Source of the DNA: Kribbella voronezhensis
GTDB taxonomy: Bacteria; Actinomycetota; Actinomycetes; Propionibacteriales; Kribbellaceae
Reading direction: 5' to 3'
DNA: 64,000 bases
Assembly (NCBI RefSeq): GCF_004365175.1
Contig: NZ_SOCE01000001.1
Location: forward strand, 855,154 to 919,153
The notes under the pieces are model-generated. The model worked only from the letters and a program-made list of their open reading frames with translations, had not been told where the DNA came from and did not search any database. Every line of letters begins with the position of its first letter. Position 1 is the first letter of the stretch. This document shows positions 41,447 through 48,685 of the stretch, in pieces. The translations under genes and the position numbers were made by a program.

Positions 41447-42217
41447 CTACAGCGCCAGAGCGTCGGCGATCACCTTGCGGCCGAAGGAGACGGCGGTTTT
41501 GGCGTCGGTGGTGGTGAAGGTGATCGGCTCGCCGGCCCGATGGGACAGGCAGCGCGAGATCAACCCAGTCCAGTCGGGGAAGGCGACCAGGGCGTGTTCG
41601 CCGGCGGCGGTCTTGGACACGATGTTGCCGGTAGCAAGTAGTGCGTGCAGCCGCGGTACGCCGAGGACGACCCACGGCAGCGCCCAGTCCGGCATCACCG
41701 CATCATCGGGTCGGTCAGCGACAGCCGCCTCGAGCTGGTCGTAGGTTGGTTGCCAGTACGACGTGAGGTTGGCGCGGGTGAAGTCGACGAGCGCCTGGTG
41801 ATCGTCGTGAACGACCAGGCCCGGCGTCCTGCGAACAGCCAGGGATTGACGCGCCATCTCCGACCACAACACCGGACCTACCGGGCCGCCACTCGGGTCT
41901 TGCTTGAAGATCCCGTCCAGTGAGAACGCCACCGGCTGACGAGGATCGGGCGGGGAGGCGAGTTCGGCGGCGGTCAGGTAGGTCACGTCGAAGGAGGGCT
42001 TCGCCGGTAGGCGAGCATGCACCTCGCGCACCGCCTCGACATCCTTCAGCGGCTCGGCGAGCACCACTACCCCGTCGATATCGCTGCGACCGGGCCGGAA
42101 GTCGCCGAGTGGCACCGAGCCGGTCAGATACAGCCCGACGACGTGGTCCGGCAGCGCCTTGTCGATCAGTTGCAGGTACTGCGAGGTGACCGACTCGACG
42201 TCGCCGGGCAGGATCAT
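41447..42217 (-). CDS. Nucleotidyltransferase, aminoglycoside adenylyltransferase-like
   Basis: A 256-residue protein with the polymerase-beta-like nucleotidyltransferase signature GLYLTGSVPLGDFRPGRSDI (near residue 28) ending in SDID, then a C-terminal helical domain like those of AadA-type enzymes (WALPWVVLGVPRLHALLATG, SKTAAGEHAL). It may adenylylate an aminoglycoside or another small molecule. Chromosomal soil-actinomycete relatives are common and often not resistance genes. It overlaps the S10 peptidase gene by 4 nt and is followed with no gap by a GNAT, another enzyme type that modifies aminoglycosides. Confidence 0.82.
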   Translation of the reverse strand: MILPGDVESVTSQYLQLIDKALPDHVVGLYLTGSVPLGDFRPGRSDIDGVVVLAEPLKDVEAVREVHARLPAKPSFDVTYLTAAELASPPDPRQPVAFSLDGIFKQDPSGGPVGPVLWSEMARQSLAVRRTPGLVVHDDHQALVDFTRANLTSYWQPTYDQLEAAVADRPDDAVMPDWALPWVVLGVPRLHALLATGNIVSKTAAGEHALVAFPDWTGLISRCLSHRAGEPITFTTTDAKTAVSFGRKVIADALAL

Positions 42218-43689
42218 CGGTTGGAGGCGTTCTGGATGAAGGTGGCTAGGTCTTCGGACTGGCGGAGGCGGGATTCTTCGTTGACGTACATCATGTGGCC
42301 GGCCGGGTAGTAGCGGAGTTCTATGTTGGCGTGGAGTTCCGCGGGGATCTGGAGGCGGGCGACTGTGTGCTCCGTGGCGAAGTACGGGGTGGCGCAGTCG
42401 TAGTAGCCGGAGGCGATGTGGACCTTCAGGTGGGGGTTGGCTCGCATCGCCTCGGCGAGCTTGTCGGCGACCGTGACGTGGTTGCTCTCGAACTCCTTGA
42501 ACGACCAGTCCTTCGCCGCATCCCGGCTGAGGAACTCGTACGGCAGGTCGTTGTGGTACTCGAGTTCCGCCCGCACGTAGTGGTTCAGTGCCGCGGTGTA
42601 GGGCCCGATGATCGCGCGGAACGACGGGTCGTCGTTCGACACCTCACCAGCGGAGTCCACGTCCCAGCCGGTGAACCTGCTGTCCAGCCGACCGACCACC
42701 CGGCGACGCGAGCGCAGCAGTTCGGCGAAGAAGCGGGTGTGCTCGATGCGCAGGTTCACCCGGTCGAGGTAGTCCTCCGCCAGCCCGGTCAGCGATGCCA
42801 GCCGGGCGATCACCTCGGCCCGGTAGTCGTCCGGCAACCGGTTGCCCTGGGCAAGCGCATTCGGGTACCGGCCGGCGGCGTACCGCTCCGCGTCCGCGAG
42901 CACGTCGGACAGCTCGCGGTCCGGGACCAGCCCGTGGTAGTGCGCGGTCGCGGCGTACGACGGCAGGTACAGCGCGAACGGCAGGTCGTTGCCCGGCGTG
43001 AAGTCGAGCGTCCCGAACTCCAGTACCGCGGAGATCAGCATCACGCCGTTCAGGTACATCCCGTACCGGTCCTGCAGATGGGCGGCCAGCCCGGCGGCGC
43101 GCGTCGTACCGTAGGACTCGCCGGCCAGGAACTTCGGCGACATCCAGCGCCCGTTCCGCGACGTCCACAGCCGGATCACCTCACCGACGGACTCCAGGTC
43201 GCGGGTGAACCCGTGGTACTCCCCCGGCTTCTCGCCCTCGACCGCGCGCGAGTACCCGGTCGACACCGGGTCGATGAACACCAGGTCGCTGTGCCGCAGC
43301 AGCGTCTCCGCGTTGTCCTCCAGCCCGTACGGCGGTGGCGCGAGCTCTCCGACGTCGCCGGAGACCGCGCGACGCGGCCCGAGCAGCCCGAGGTGCAGCC
43401 AGATGCTCGAAGATCCCGGGCCGCCGTTGAAGGCGAACGTCACCGGCCGCTGCGAGGCGTCCGCGTCGTCGAGCGTGTACGCGGTCAGGAACACCTCGGC
43501 CTTCGGCAGGTGCCCGTCGAACTTGCCCTCGGTGAGCACCTCCTGCCGCAGTACGACGCGGCCGGTGGTCGCCGTGTACTTCAGCGTCTCCTTGCCGATC
43601 CGCAGCTCGTGCCGCGTGGTGACGAGATCGTCGACGGGCGCCTTCGCCGCCGCGGTAGTGCTTTCCCCAGCCGTCTCAGGAGTCGCCAT
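42214..43689 (-). CDS. S10 serine carboxypeptidase-like peptidase
   Basis: A 491-residue alpha/beta-hydrolase peptidase of family S10. The oxyanion region is FAFNGGPGSSSIWLH (near residue 88), the nucleophile is Ser in LAGESYGTTRAAGL (near residue 193), Asp is in GYYDCATPY and His in YYPAGHMMYVNEE near the C-terminus. There is no signal peptide, so it is cytoplasmic, unlike eukaryotic members. It is the first gene of a unit with the nucleotidyltransferase and GNAT genes. Upstream is a 104-nt structured DNA element of unknown role. Confidence 0.9.
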   Translation of the reverse strand: MATPETAGESTTAAAKAPVDDLVTTRHELRIGKETLKYTATTGRVVLRQEVLTEGKFDGHLPKAEVFLTAYTLDDADASQRPVTFAFNGGPGSSSIWLHLGLLGPRRAVSGDVGELAPPPYGLEDNAETLLRHSDLVFIDPVSTGYSRAVEGEKPGEYHGFTRDLESVGEVIRLWTSRNGRWMSPKFLAGESYGTTRAAGLAAHLQDRYGMYLNGVMLISAVLEFGTLDFTPGNDLPFALYLPSYAATAHYHGLVPDRELSDVLADAERYAAGRYPNALAQGNRLPDDYRAEVIARLASLTGLAEDYLDRVNLRIEHTRFFAELLRSRRRVVGRLDSRFTGWDVDSAGEVSNDDPSFRAIIGPYTAALNHYVRAELEYHNDLPYEFLSRDAAKDWSFKEFESNHVTVADKLAEAMRANPHLKVHIASGYYDCATPYFATEHTVARLQIPAELHANIELRYYPAGHMMYVNEESRLRQSEDLATFIQNASNR

Positions 43690-43806
43690 GCCGAAAACCT
43701 ATCAGCGCCTTCCCTCACCCCCGGTACGAATTTAACGACCGGCCGGCAGGTCATGCAGCACGCGAAACCCCATCCCGTACTGCGAACCCGGGAAGCGCAA
43801 GGGTCG

Positions 43807-43910
43807 GCGTACCGAGCGACAGGAGGTATCACCCTGGAGAGCTCTGCCGGTTCTTTGCCTGAGCGTGCCGTCCAGGTGATCGTGCTGACACCTCCTGTCC
43901 GTCGGTACGC
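43807..43910. other. Unidentified 104-nt structured intergenic element
   Basis: Long inverted repeat that could fold as one RNA on either strand. Outer arm GCGTACCGA (43807-43815) pairs with TCGGTACGC (43902-43910), 9 bp; next GACAGGAGGT (43818-43827) pairs with ACCTCCTGTC, 10 bp; inner ATCACC and CTGGA pair with GGTGAT and TCCAG with one bulge. A 9-nt bulge sits on the right side and a 32-nt terminal loop contains TTTGCCTGAG. It lies between the S10 peptidase gene (118 nt from its ATG) and the DUF952 gene (35 nt from its ATG). The pattern is that of a structured leader or ncRNA but I cannot assign a known riboswitch class. Confidence 0.6.
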
Positions 43911-43944
43911 GCGGTTCGGGGGTGGCGCCGATAGCCTTTCGGGT

Positions 43945-44313
43945 ATGGCGGTGATTTTTCATCTGGCGTTCGTGGAGCAGTGGGAAGCGGCACGGGAGGC
44001 GGAGTGTTATCGGTGGTCCACCAGGGGGCAGTCGCTCGATGACGGGGCGGCGTTCATCCATTGCTCGTACGCCGATCAGGTGGCGACGGTGGCCAACTCG
44101 TTCTACGCCGATGTGACCGAGCCGCTGTGCGTGCTCGTGATCGAGGTCGAGCGGCTGGTGTCGGCGTTGTGCGACGAGGATCTGGACGGGATCGGGATGT
44201 CGTTCCCGCATCTGTACGGGCCGCTCAATCCGGACGCGGTCGTCGAGGTCCGGCCGTACGAGCGGGGCGCGGACGGGCGTTGGCCGGAAGTCGCTGCGCA
44301 GGCACTATCCTGA
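43945..44313 (+). CDS. DUF952 family protein
   Basis: A 122-residue DUF952 protein: FHLAFVEQWEAAREAECYRW (residues 5-24), FIHCSYADQVATVANSFYAD, VERLVSALCDEDLDGIGMSF, HLYGPLNPDAVVEVRPYERG. DUF952 proteins look like glutathione S-transferase-related or ADP-ribosyl-like small enzymes, but no activity is settled. ATG at 43945 has TAGCCT (43932-43937) 7 nt upstream, a leaderless arrangement. It stops 5 nt before the RNase P RNA, so the rnpB promoter must lie inside its 3' end. Confidence 0.85.
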   Translation: MAVIFHLAFVEQWEAAREAECYRWSTRGQSLDDGAAFIHCSYADQVATVANSFYADVTEPLCVLVIEVERLVSALCDEDLDGIGMSFPHLYGPLNPDAVVEVRPYERGADGRWPEVAAQALS

Positions 44314-44317
44314 GGGT

Positions 44318-44747
44318 GAACGGGTCGGTCGGGCGATCGCGTCGTTCATCGGTAGTGCCGCGGTTTCGCGGTCACCCGGTGGCCGCCGAGGAAAGTCCGG
44401 ACTCCACAGGGCAGCGTGGTGGGTAACGCCCACCCGGGGCAACCCGCGGGACAGTGCCACAGAGAACAGACCGCCAGCGGCTTCGATGGACCCCGTGGTT
44501 CATCGGAGTGCGGGTGAGGGTGAAACGGTGGTGTAAGAGACCACCAGCTCCCCAGGTGACTGGGGAGGCTCGGTAAACCCCACGTGGAGCAAGGCCAAGA
44601 GGGCGGCGGGCAACCGCCGCCTGCGCGAGCGTTCGAGGGCTGCCCGCCCGAGCTCGCGGGTAGGCCGCTAGAGGTGCCCGGCAACGGACACCGTAGATAG
44701 ATGATCGCCGACCACAGAATCCGGCTTAAAGACCGGCCCGTTCACCC
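44318..44747 (+). ncRNA. rnpB: RNase P RNA, type A
   Basis: Catalytic RNA that matures tRNA 5' ends. The conserved cores are plain: GAGGAAAGTCCGGACTCC (near 44378), GGGTGAAACGG-type P10/11 region, AGAGG and the closing ACAGAATCCGGCTTA (near 44713) with AGATAGATGATCG before it. The ends pair: GAACGGGTCGGTC at 44318 with GACCGGCCCGTTC at 44731-44743. About 430 nt, normal for GC-rich actinobacteria. TATCCT at 44306-44311 ends 6 nt before the predicted 5' end and is a good -10 element; it overlaps the DUF952 stop region. Confidence 0.96.
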
Positions 44748-44778
44748 ATCACCCGCACTGACGACGGCCTGCCCGAAC

Positions 44779-45516
44779 CTAATGGCAGCCGTCGGCGTGG
44801 TGGTCGGGGGCGGGGATGCGGCCGGCGGGTAGTTCCCAGGGTTCCTGGCGGCCCAGGGCGGTGAGGTCGATGACGGTGCCGGAGAAGCCCAGGGAGTCGG
44901 TGCCTCGGCCGTACGTCGAGTAGGTGTGGTGGACGGCGTCGCCGGTGCGGAGGAAGCAGCTCATGCCGTGCAGGTCGAACGGCTGCTCGCCTTGCACGAG
45001 GCCGCCGCTCGGCAAGGCCTCCCACTCGGCCTTGGTGCGGTAGTTGTACTCCAGCGGCAGCACCGACTCGTCGAGCGTGACGTGGAAGTCGTAGTTGAAG
45101 CTCGTCCCGGCCGACGAGTACCACGGGAACGTCCAGCCCCGCTGCTCCTTGTAGGCGGCGATCTTCTCGTACGGCGCGCGCGACACCGCGGCGTACGTGG
45201 TCTGCATTTCGTGCAGCCCGTCCAGCCGGCCGATGTCGTCGGACAGCCACGTGCAGTTCGGGCAGCCCGCGTCCCACTCCGGAGCGAACATGAAGTGGTA
45301 CACGACCAACTGCAGCCGACCCTCGAAGACGTCCAGCAGCCGCACAGGTCCGTCGGGACCGGTGAACACGTAGTCCTGCTCCACCAGCACCATCGGCAGC
45401 CGGCGGCGATTCGCGTTCAGCTCGTCGCGCCGCCGCGTGAACTCCTTCTCCTCCGCCAGGAACTTCTTCCGCGCGACCAGCCACTCCGACCGCGAGACGA
45501 CCTCAGGCAGCTCCAT
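44779..45516 (-). CDS. DUF899 thioredoxin-like protein
   Basis: A 245-residue DUF899 protein, a thioredoxin-like fold: SEWLVARKKFLAEEKEFTRR (near residue 10), LVVYHFMFAPEWDAGCPNCT with the C-x2-C pair near residue 88, FPWYSSAGTSFNYDFHVTLD, and GMSCFLRTGDAVHHTYSTYG. Role unknown; a redox or thiol function is suggested by the CxxC. The ATG follows a GGGAGAA ribosome site. It faces rnpB and is not in an operon. Confidence 0.9.
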   Translation of the reverse strand: MELPEVVSRSEWLVARKKFLAEEKEFTRRRDELNANRRRLPMVLVEQDYVFTGPDGPVRLLDVFEGRLQLVVYHFMFAPEWDAGCPNCTWLSDDIGRLDGLHEMQTTYAAVSRAPYEKIAAYKEQRGWTFPWYSSAGTSFNYDFHVTLDESVLPLEYNYRTKAEWEALPSGGLVQGEQPFDLHGMSCFLRTGDAVHHTYSTYGRGTDSLGFSGTVIDLTALGRQEPWELPAGRIPAPDHHADGCH

Positions 45517-45603
45517 GCACTTCTCCCGTTCACAGGCACCCCGGAGCGGAGTGCGTTCGCTGCGGACGTCGGAGCCGCCCGGCCCGGCTCGACATCCAGA
45601 ACG

Positions 45604-46098
45604 CTAATCGGTCAGGTCGAGTTCGTAGTACTGGCTGAGTACGCCGTCGGCGAAGCGTTCGTCGAGTTCGTCGCCGGTCAGCCGGAAGCCGCGAGCGAGG
45701 TAGATCTGCCCGGCCGCGACTTGGCGGTCGGTGGTCCACAACACCATCCGCTTGTAACCGGCCGAGCGCGCGAACGCCAGGCAGGTGTCCACCAGTTGCG
45801 CCCCGAGCCCATGGCCACGCGCGGCAGGATCGAGCAACAGCAACCGCAGCTTCGCCGTACCGTCGTCCGGCCCGCGCACGCAGAAGATCGACCCGACCCG
45901 CTCCCCGTCGAGCTCGGCGATCCAGGCGGCCTCGTACTGCGGATCGTGCGAGGCCGCGTAGTCGGCGACGATCCCCGCCACCAACTGCTCGAACTCACTC
46001 CCCCAGCCGAACTCGGCCGCATACAACTCGCCATGCGCCATCACCACCCAGCCGAGATCGCCTGGCTCCACAGCTGCCCGGATCACCGTCTCACTCAT
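45604..46098 (-). CDS. GNAT acetyltransferase, downstream paralogue
   Basis: A 164-residue GNAT: GDLGWVVMAHGELYAAEFGW (residues 12-31), LLLDPAARGHGLGAQLVDTC (acetyl-CoA loop near residue 94), RMVLWTTDRQVAAGQIYLAR, GFRLTGDEL. This pattern equals the acetyltransferase half of the MarR-GNAT fusion proteins of actinobacteria, here without the MarR part. Its start overlaps the upstream paralogue by 8 nt, so they are one unit born by tandem duplication. Target unknown. Confidence 0.87.
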   Translation of the reverse strand: MSETVIRAAVEPGDLGWVVMAHGELYAAEFGWGSEFEQLVAGIVADYAASHDPQYEAAWIAELDGERVGSIFCVRGPDDGTAKLRLLLLDPAARGHGLGAQLVDTCLAFARSAGYKRMVLWTTDRQVAAGQIYLARGFRLTGDELDERFADGVLSQYYELDLTD

Positions 46099-46582
46099 CG
46101 TCCAACTCCAGTTCGTAGTGCAGCTCGACGAGGTCCAGCCCGAAAGCCCGATGCGGGCGCTTCCGCGTCAAGGTGAACCCGCGACCCGCGTACATGCCCT
46201 GCGCGGTCACCAGCGGGTCGTTCGTCCACAACTTCAGCCGCCGGAACCCCGCAGTACGGCCGAACTCCACAGCCGTGTCGAGCAGCCGGCCGCCGAGCCC
46301 AAGGCCACGCGCGTCCGGGTGAACCAGCAGACAACGCAGTACGACGGTGTCGGGCTCGTCACCCGGCAGGCAGAACGCGCATCCCAGCCGGCGACCGTCG
46401 TCGTCCGTCGCGATCCAGGCCGCGCCGCCACCGGCGTCCTGCTTGCTCGCGAAGCCGGCGACGTACCGCGCGGTGAACGCCTCGAAGCTCTCGTCGAAGC
46501 CGAACTCGCGCCGGTAGACCTCCCCGTGCGCCATCACCACCCAGCCGAGGTCCCCCGGCTGTCCCAGTTCTCTGATCTGCAC
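46091..46582 (-). CDS. GNAT acetyltransferase, upstream paralogue
   Basis: A 163-residue GNAT nearly collinear with the next gene: GDLGWVVMAHGEVYRREFGF (residues 9-28), LLVHPDARGLGLGGRLLDTA (near residue 88), RRLKLWTNDPLVTAQGMYAG, GFTLTRKRPH. The N-terminal 12-residue block GDLGWVVMAHGE is identical in both copies, so the duplication is fairly recent or under constraint. It is divergent from a TetR-like regulator across 53 nt, which may control the pair. Confidence 0.87.
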   Translation of the reverse strand: MQIRELGQPGDLGWVVMAHGEVYRREFGFDESFEAFTARYVAGFASKQDAGGGAAWIATDDDGRRLGCAFCLPGDEPDTVVLRCLLVHPDARGLGLGGRLLDTAVEFGRTAGFRRLKLWTNDPLVTAQGMYAGRGFTLTRKRPHRAFGLDLVELHYELELDDE

Positions 46583-46600
46583 TCTGGCTACCCCGCTCTA

Positions 46601-46629
46601 CTGACACGACTGTTTCAGTGAGCGATACT
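46601..46629 (+). promoter_or_regulatory. Promoter of the TetR-like gene
   Basis: CTGACA (46601-46606), 17-nt spacer, GATACT (46624-46629), then 6 nt to the GTG at 46636. Near-consensus and leaderless. A TGTTTCAGTGAGCGAT stretch fills the right half of the spacer. Confidence 0.65.
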
Positions 46630-46635
46630 AACCCC

Positions 46636-47208
46636 GTGGCCACGACGAAACCAGCCCCCTCCGCGCGGGAGACCGAGTTGCTCGACCGCGCCTACGCGTA
46701 CTCGCTGACGCACGGGCTGGCCGATCTGTCGTTGCGTCCGCTGGCGACCGCGATCGGCTCGAGTCCGCGCGTGCTGCTGTTCCTGTTCGGCAGCAAGGAC
46801 GGGCTGATCCGCGCCCTGCTCGCCCGGAGCCGCACCGACGAGCTGGAGCTCCTCCAAGAGATCAACAGCCGGTACGACGATGCGCCCGGGCTCGAGGTCA
46901 TCGCTCGGGAGCTGTGGAGCTGGCTCGCCGCCAAGGAGCGACGCCCGCTGATGACCTTGTGGGTCGAGGCCTACGGACGGTCCCTGGTCGCGCCGGAGGG
47001 ACCGTGGGCCGACTACGCCCGCTCGACGGTGGCCGACTGGCTCGAATTGCTCGCGACAGCGCAGCCCGAGCAGGAGCGCACGAGTAGCCGCGGCGAAGCA
47101 CGGCGTACCGGCGTACTGGCCATGTTGCGAGGAGCGTTGCTCGACCTCCTCGCTACCGGCGACACCGATCGCGTGACCGCGGCCGTCGAGGACTACCTAG
47201 CCAACTAG
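46636..47208 (+). CDS. TetR/AcrR-family regulator
   Basis: A 190-residue repressor-type regulator. Residues 9-55 are the helix-turn-helix: LLDRAYAYSLTHGLADLSLR, PLATAIGSSPRVLLFLFGSK (recognition helix), [12 protein letters not shown]. The C-terminal ligand domain is all-helical with WLAAKERRPLMTLWVEAYGR. GTG 46636 is preferred to a GTG six codons earlier (46618) because the earlier one lies inside the promoter spacer. Divergent from the GNAT pair. Its last 12 nt overlap the RNB gene on the other strand. Confidence 0.87.
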   Translation: MATTKPAPSARETELLDRAYAYSLTHGLADLSLRPLATAIGSSPRVLLFLFGSKDGLIRALLARSRTDELELLQEINSRYDDAPGLEVIARELWSWLAAKERRPLMTLWVEAYGRSLVAPEGPWADYARSTVADWLELLATAQPEQERTSSRGEARRTGVLAMLRGALLDLLATGDTDRVTAAVEDYLAN

Positions 47209-48633
47209 TTCAAAGGCAATCGTGCCGGCACTGATGTCGGCCTGGACCAGCTTGACGCGGACCGGTTGGCCCAGCGGCAGCGCGGTCTTGCCGGTGACGC
47301 GGCCCTCGATCGCGACCGTGGACAGCGCGACGATGCCGCGGGTCTGCTCGCGATCGTCGACGTCGGTGATCACGCCGTCGAACCCCGACCCGACCTGATC
47401 CGCGACCAGCCCCGCCTCGACCATCGACACGATCGCGCGCTCGTAGGCGTGGGCCTTGCGATCGGCCTCGTCCATGATCTTCGGGATGTCGTCCATCGAC
47501 TCGCGGACCCAGTCCGGCACCGGGGTGTCGGCGCACAGCGCCACGCAGATCTCGCCGGTCCAGCGATCCACCAGCCGCCGCAGCGGCGCGGTGACGTGCG
47601 CGTACTCCGACTTCATCGCCGCGTGCTCCGGCTGCTCGGGCACCCCACCGGAGAACGAGGTGTACCCGGCGCCGCGGAAGAGCACCGTGCACGCCGCGAG
47701 CATCGCCGCGTGGGCCGGCACCTTCGGGTCCAGACCGTGGATGAACTGCGCGTACGACGTACCGACCGGCCACGCGATCCCCAGCGCTTTGGCGGTGTTC
47801 TCCAGCTTGCGGCGAAGGTCGTCGTGGGACTCGGGCAGCGTGCGCAGGATGCCGATCTCGCCGTACATCATCAGATGCGCGGCGGCCATCCCGGTGAGCA
47901 GGGAGATCTGCGCGTTCCAGCCCTCGACCGGGAGCGGCGCGCGGAACTCGAGGCTCCACTCACCGTTGCCGCTGACAACTTCCTGGTCCGGGATCGGCAG
48001 GTTCACGCCGCCACGTTCGAGCTCGCGCTGCTCGCGGAGCTTGCCGACCTCGCGGAGCAACTGCAGCGATTCCGACGCCGTTCCGGCATCCAGGTCCTGC
48101 TGTACGCCGGCGTAGTTGAGCTTGGCGCGCGACTTCACCAGGGCGCGCTTGCAGTTCACGTCCGTGCCTTCACCCGAGGCGTCGACCTGGATCGTCCAGA
48201 GCAAGGCCGGCCGGACCTGGTCGGGCAGCAACGACGCCGCGCCCTCGGACAGTTCCGGCGGATGCAGCGGCGTGCGCTTGTCGGGCGCGTAGAGCGTCTC
48301 GCCGCGCTTGCGCGCCTCGACGTCGATCGGGTCGCCGGGCCGGACGAACGCGGCGACGTCGGCGATCGCGTAGTACACGGTGTAGCCGTCGCCGTTCCGC
48401 TCGATGTGCAGGGCCTGGTCGAGGTCCATCGAGTCGGGCGGATCGATCGTCACGAACTCGAGGTCGGTCCGGTCCAGGTCGGGCAGCCGCGGGTTGTCCG
48501 CCGCGGTCAGCGCCGCCTGCACCACCTCGGCCGGAAACTCCGCCGGTACGTCGAGTTCGCGCCGGATCGCCGACAGCGACGCCCGGAACACCTCGGGGAC
48601 TTCCTCGGCGAAACGCACCCTTTGCAACGGCAC
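47197..48633 (-). CDS. RNB-domain ribonuclease (RNase II/R family)
   Basis: A 478-residue 3'-5' exoribonuclease. The catalytic RNB core begins at about residue 55 with LEFVTIDPPDSMDLDQALHI, which carries the metal-binding Asp residues, then YYAIADVAAFV, AMKSEYAHVTAPLRRLVDRW, the family active-site Arg region. It lacks the N-terminal cold-shock domains of RNase R; a short OB-like C-terminus (VTGKTALPLGQPVRVKLVQA) remains. This short form is standard in actinobacteria. ATG 48633. It is convergent with the TetR gene and upstream of it lies the terminator of the RNase H fusion. Confidence 0.93.
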   Translation of the reverse strand: MPLQRVRFAEEVPEVFRASLSAIRRELDVPAEFPAEVVQAALTAADNPRLPDLDRTDLEFVTIDPPDSMDLDQALHIERNGDGYTVYYAIADVAAFVRPGDPIDVEARKRGETLYAPDKRTPLHPPELSEGAASLLPDQVRPALLWTIQVDASGEGTDVNCKRALVKSRAKLNYAGVQQDLDAGTASESLQLLREVGKLREQRELERGGVNLPIPDQEVVSGNGEWSLEFRAPLPVEGWNAQISLLTGMAAAHLMMYGEIGILRTLPESHDDLRRKLENTAKALGIAWPVGTSYAQFIHGLDPKVPAHAAMLAACTVLFRGAGYTSFSGGVPEQPEHAAMKSEYAHVTAPLRRLVDRWTGEICVALCADTPVPDWVRESMDDIPKIMDEADRKAHAYERAIVSMVEAGLVADQVGSGFDGVITDVDDREQTRGIVALSTVAIEGRVTGKTALPLGQPVRVKLVQADISAGTIAFELVG

Positions 48634-48654
48634 CCGACCACTCCGTCCACTCAG

Positions 48655-48676
48655 CCCACCACCCCGTCGTGGTGGG
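48655..48676 (-). terminator. Hairpin after the RNase H/phosphatase gene
   Basis: CCCACCAC pairs with GTGGTGGG (8 bp, 6-nt loop) 10 nt past the stop of the fusion gene on the minus strand and just before the RNB gene start. Confidence 0.6.
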
Positions 48677-48685
48677 TTGTAAGGG

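Noticed and set aside
43807..43910. Glycine riboswitch
   Set aside because: The opposite strand has CTCAGGCAAA, like the 3' part of that aptamer, but the GGGAGAG and GCCGAAGGGGCAA parts are missing and the downstream genes do not fit.
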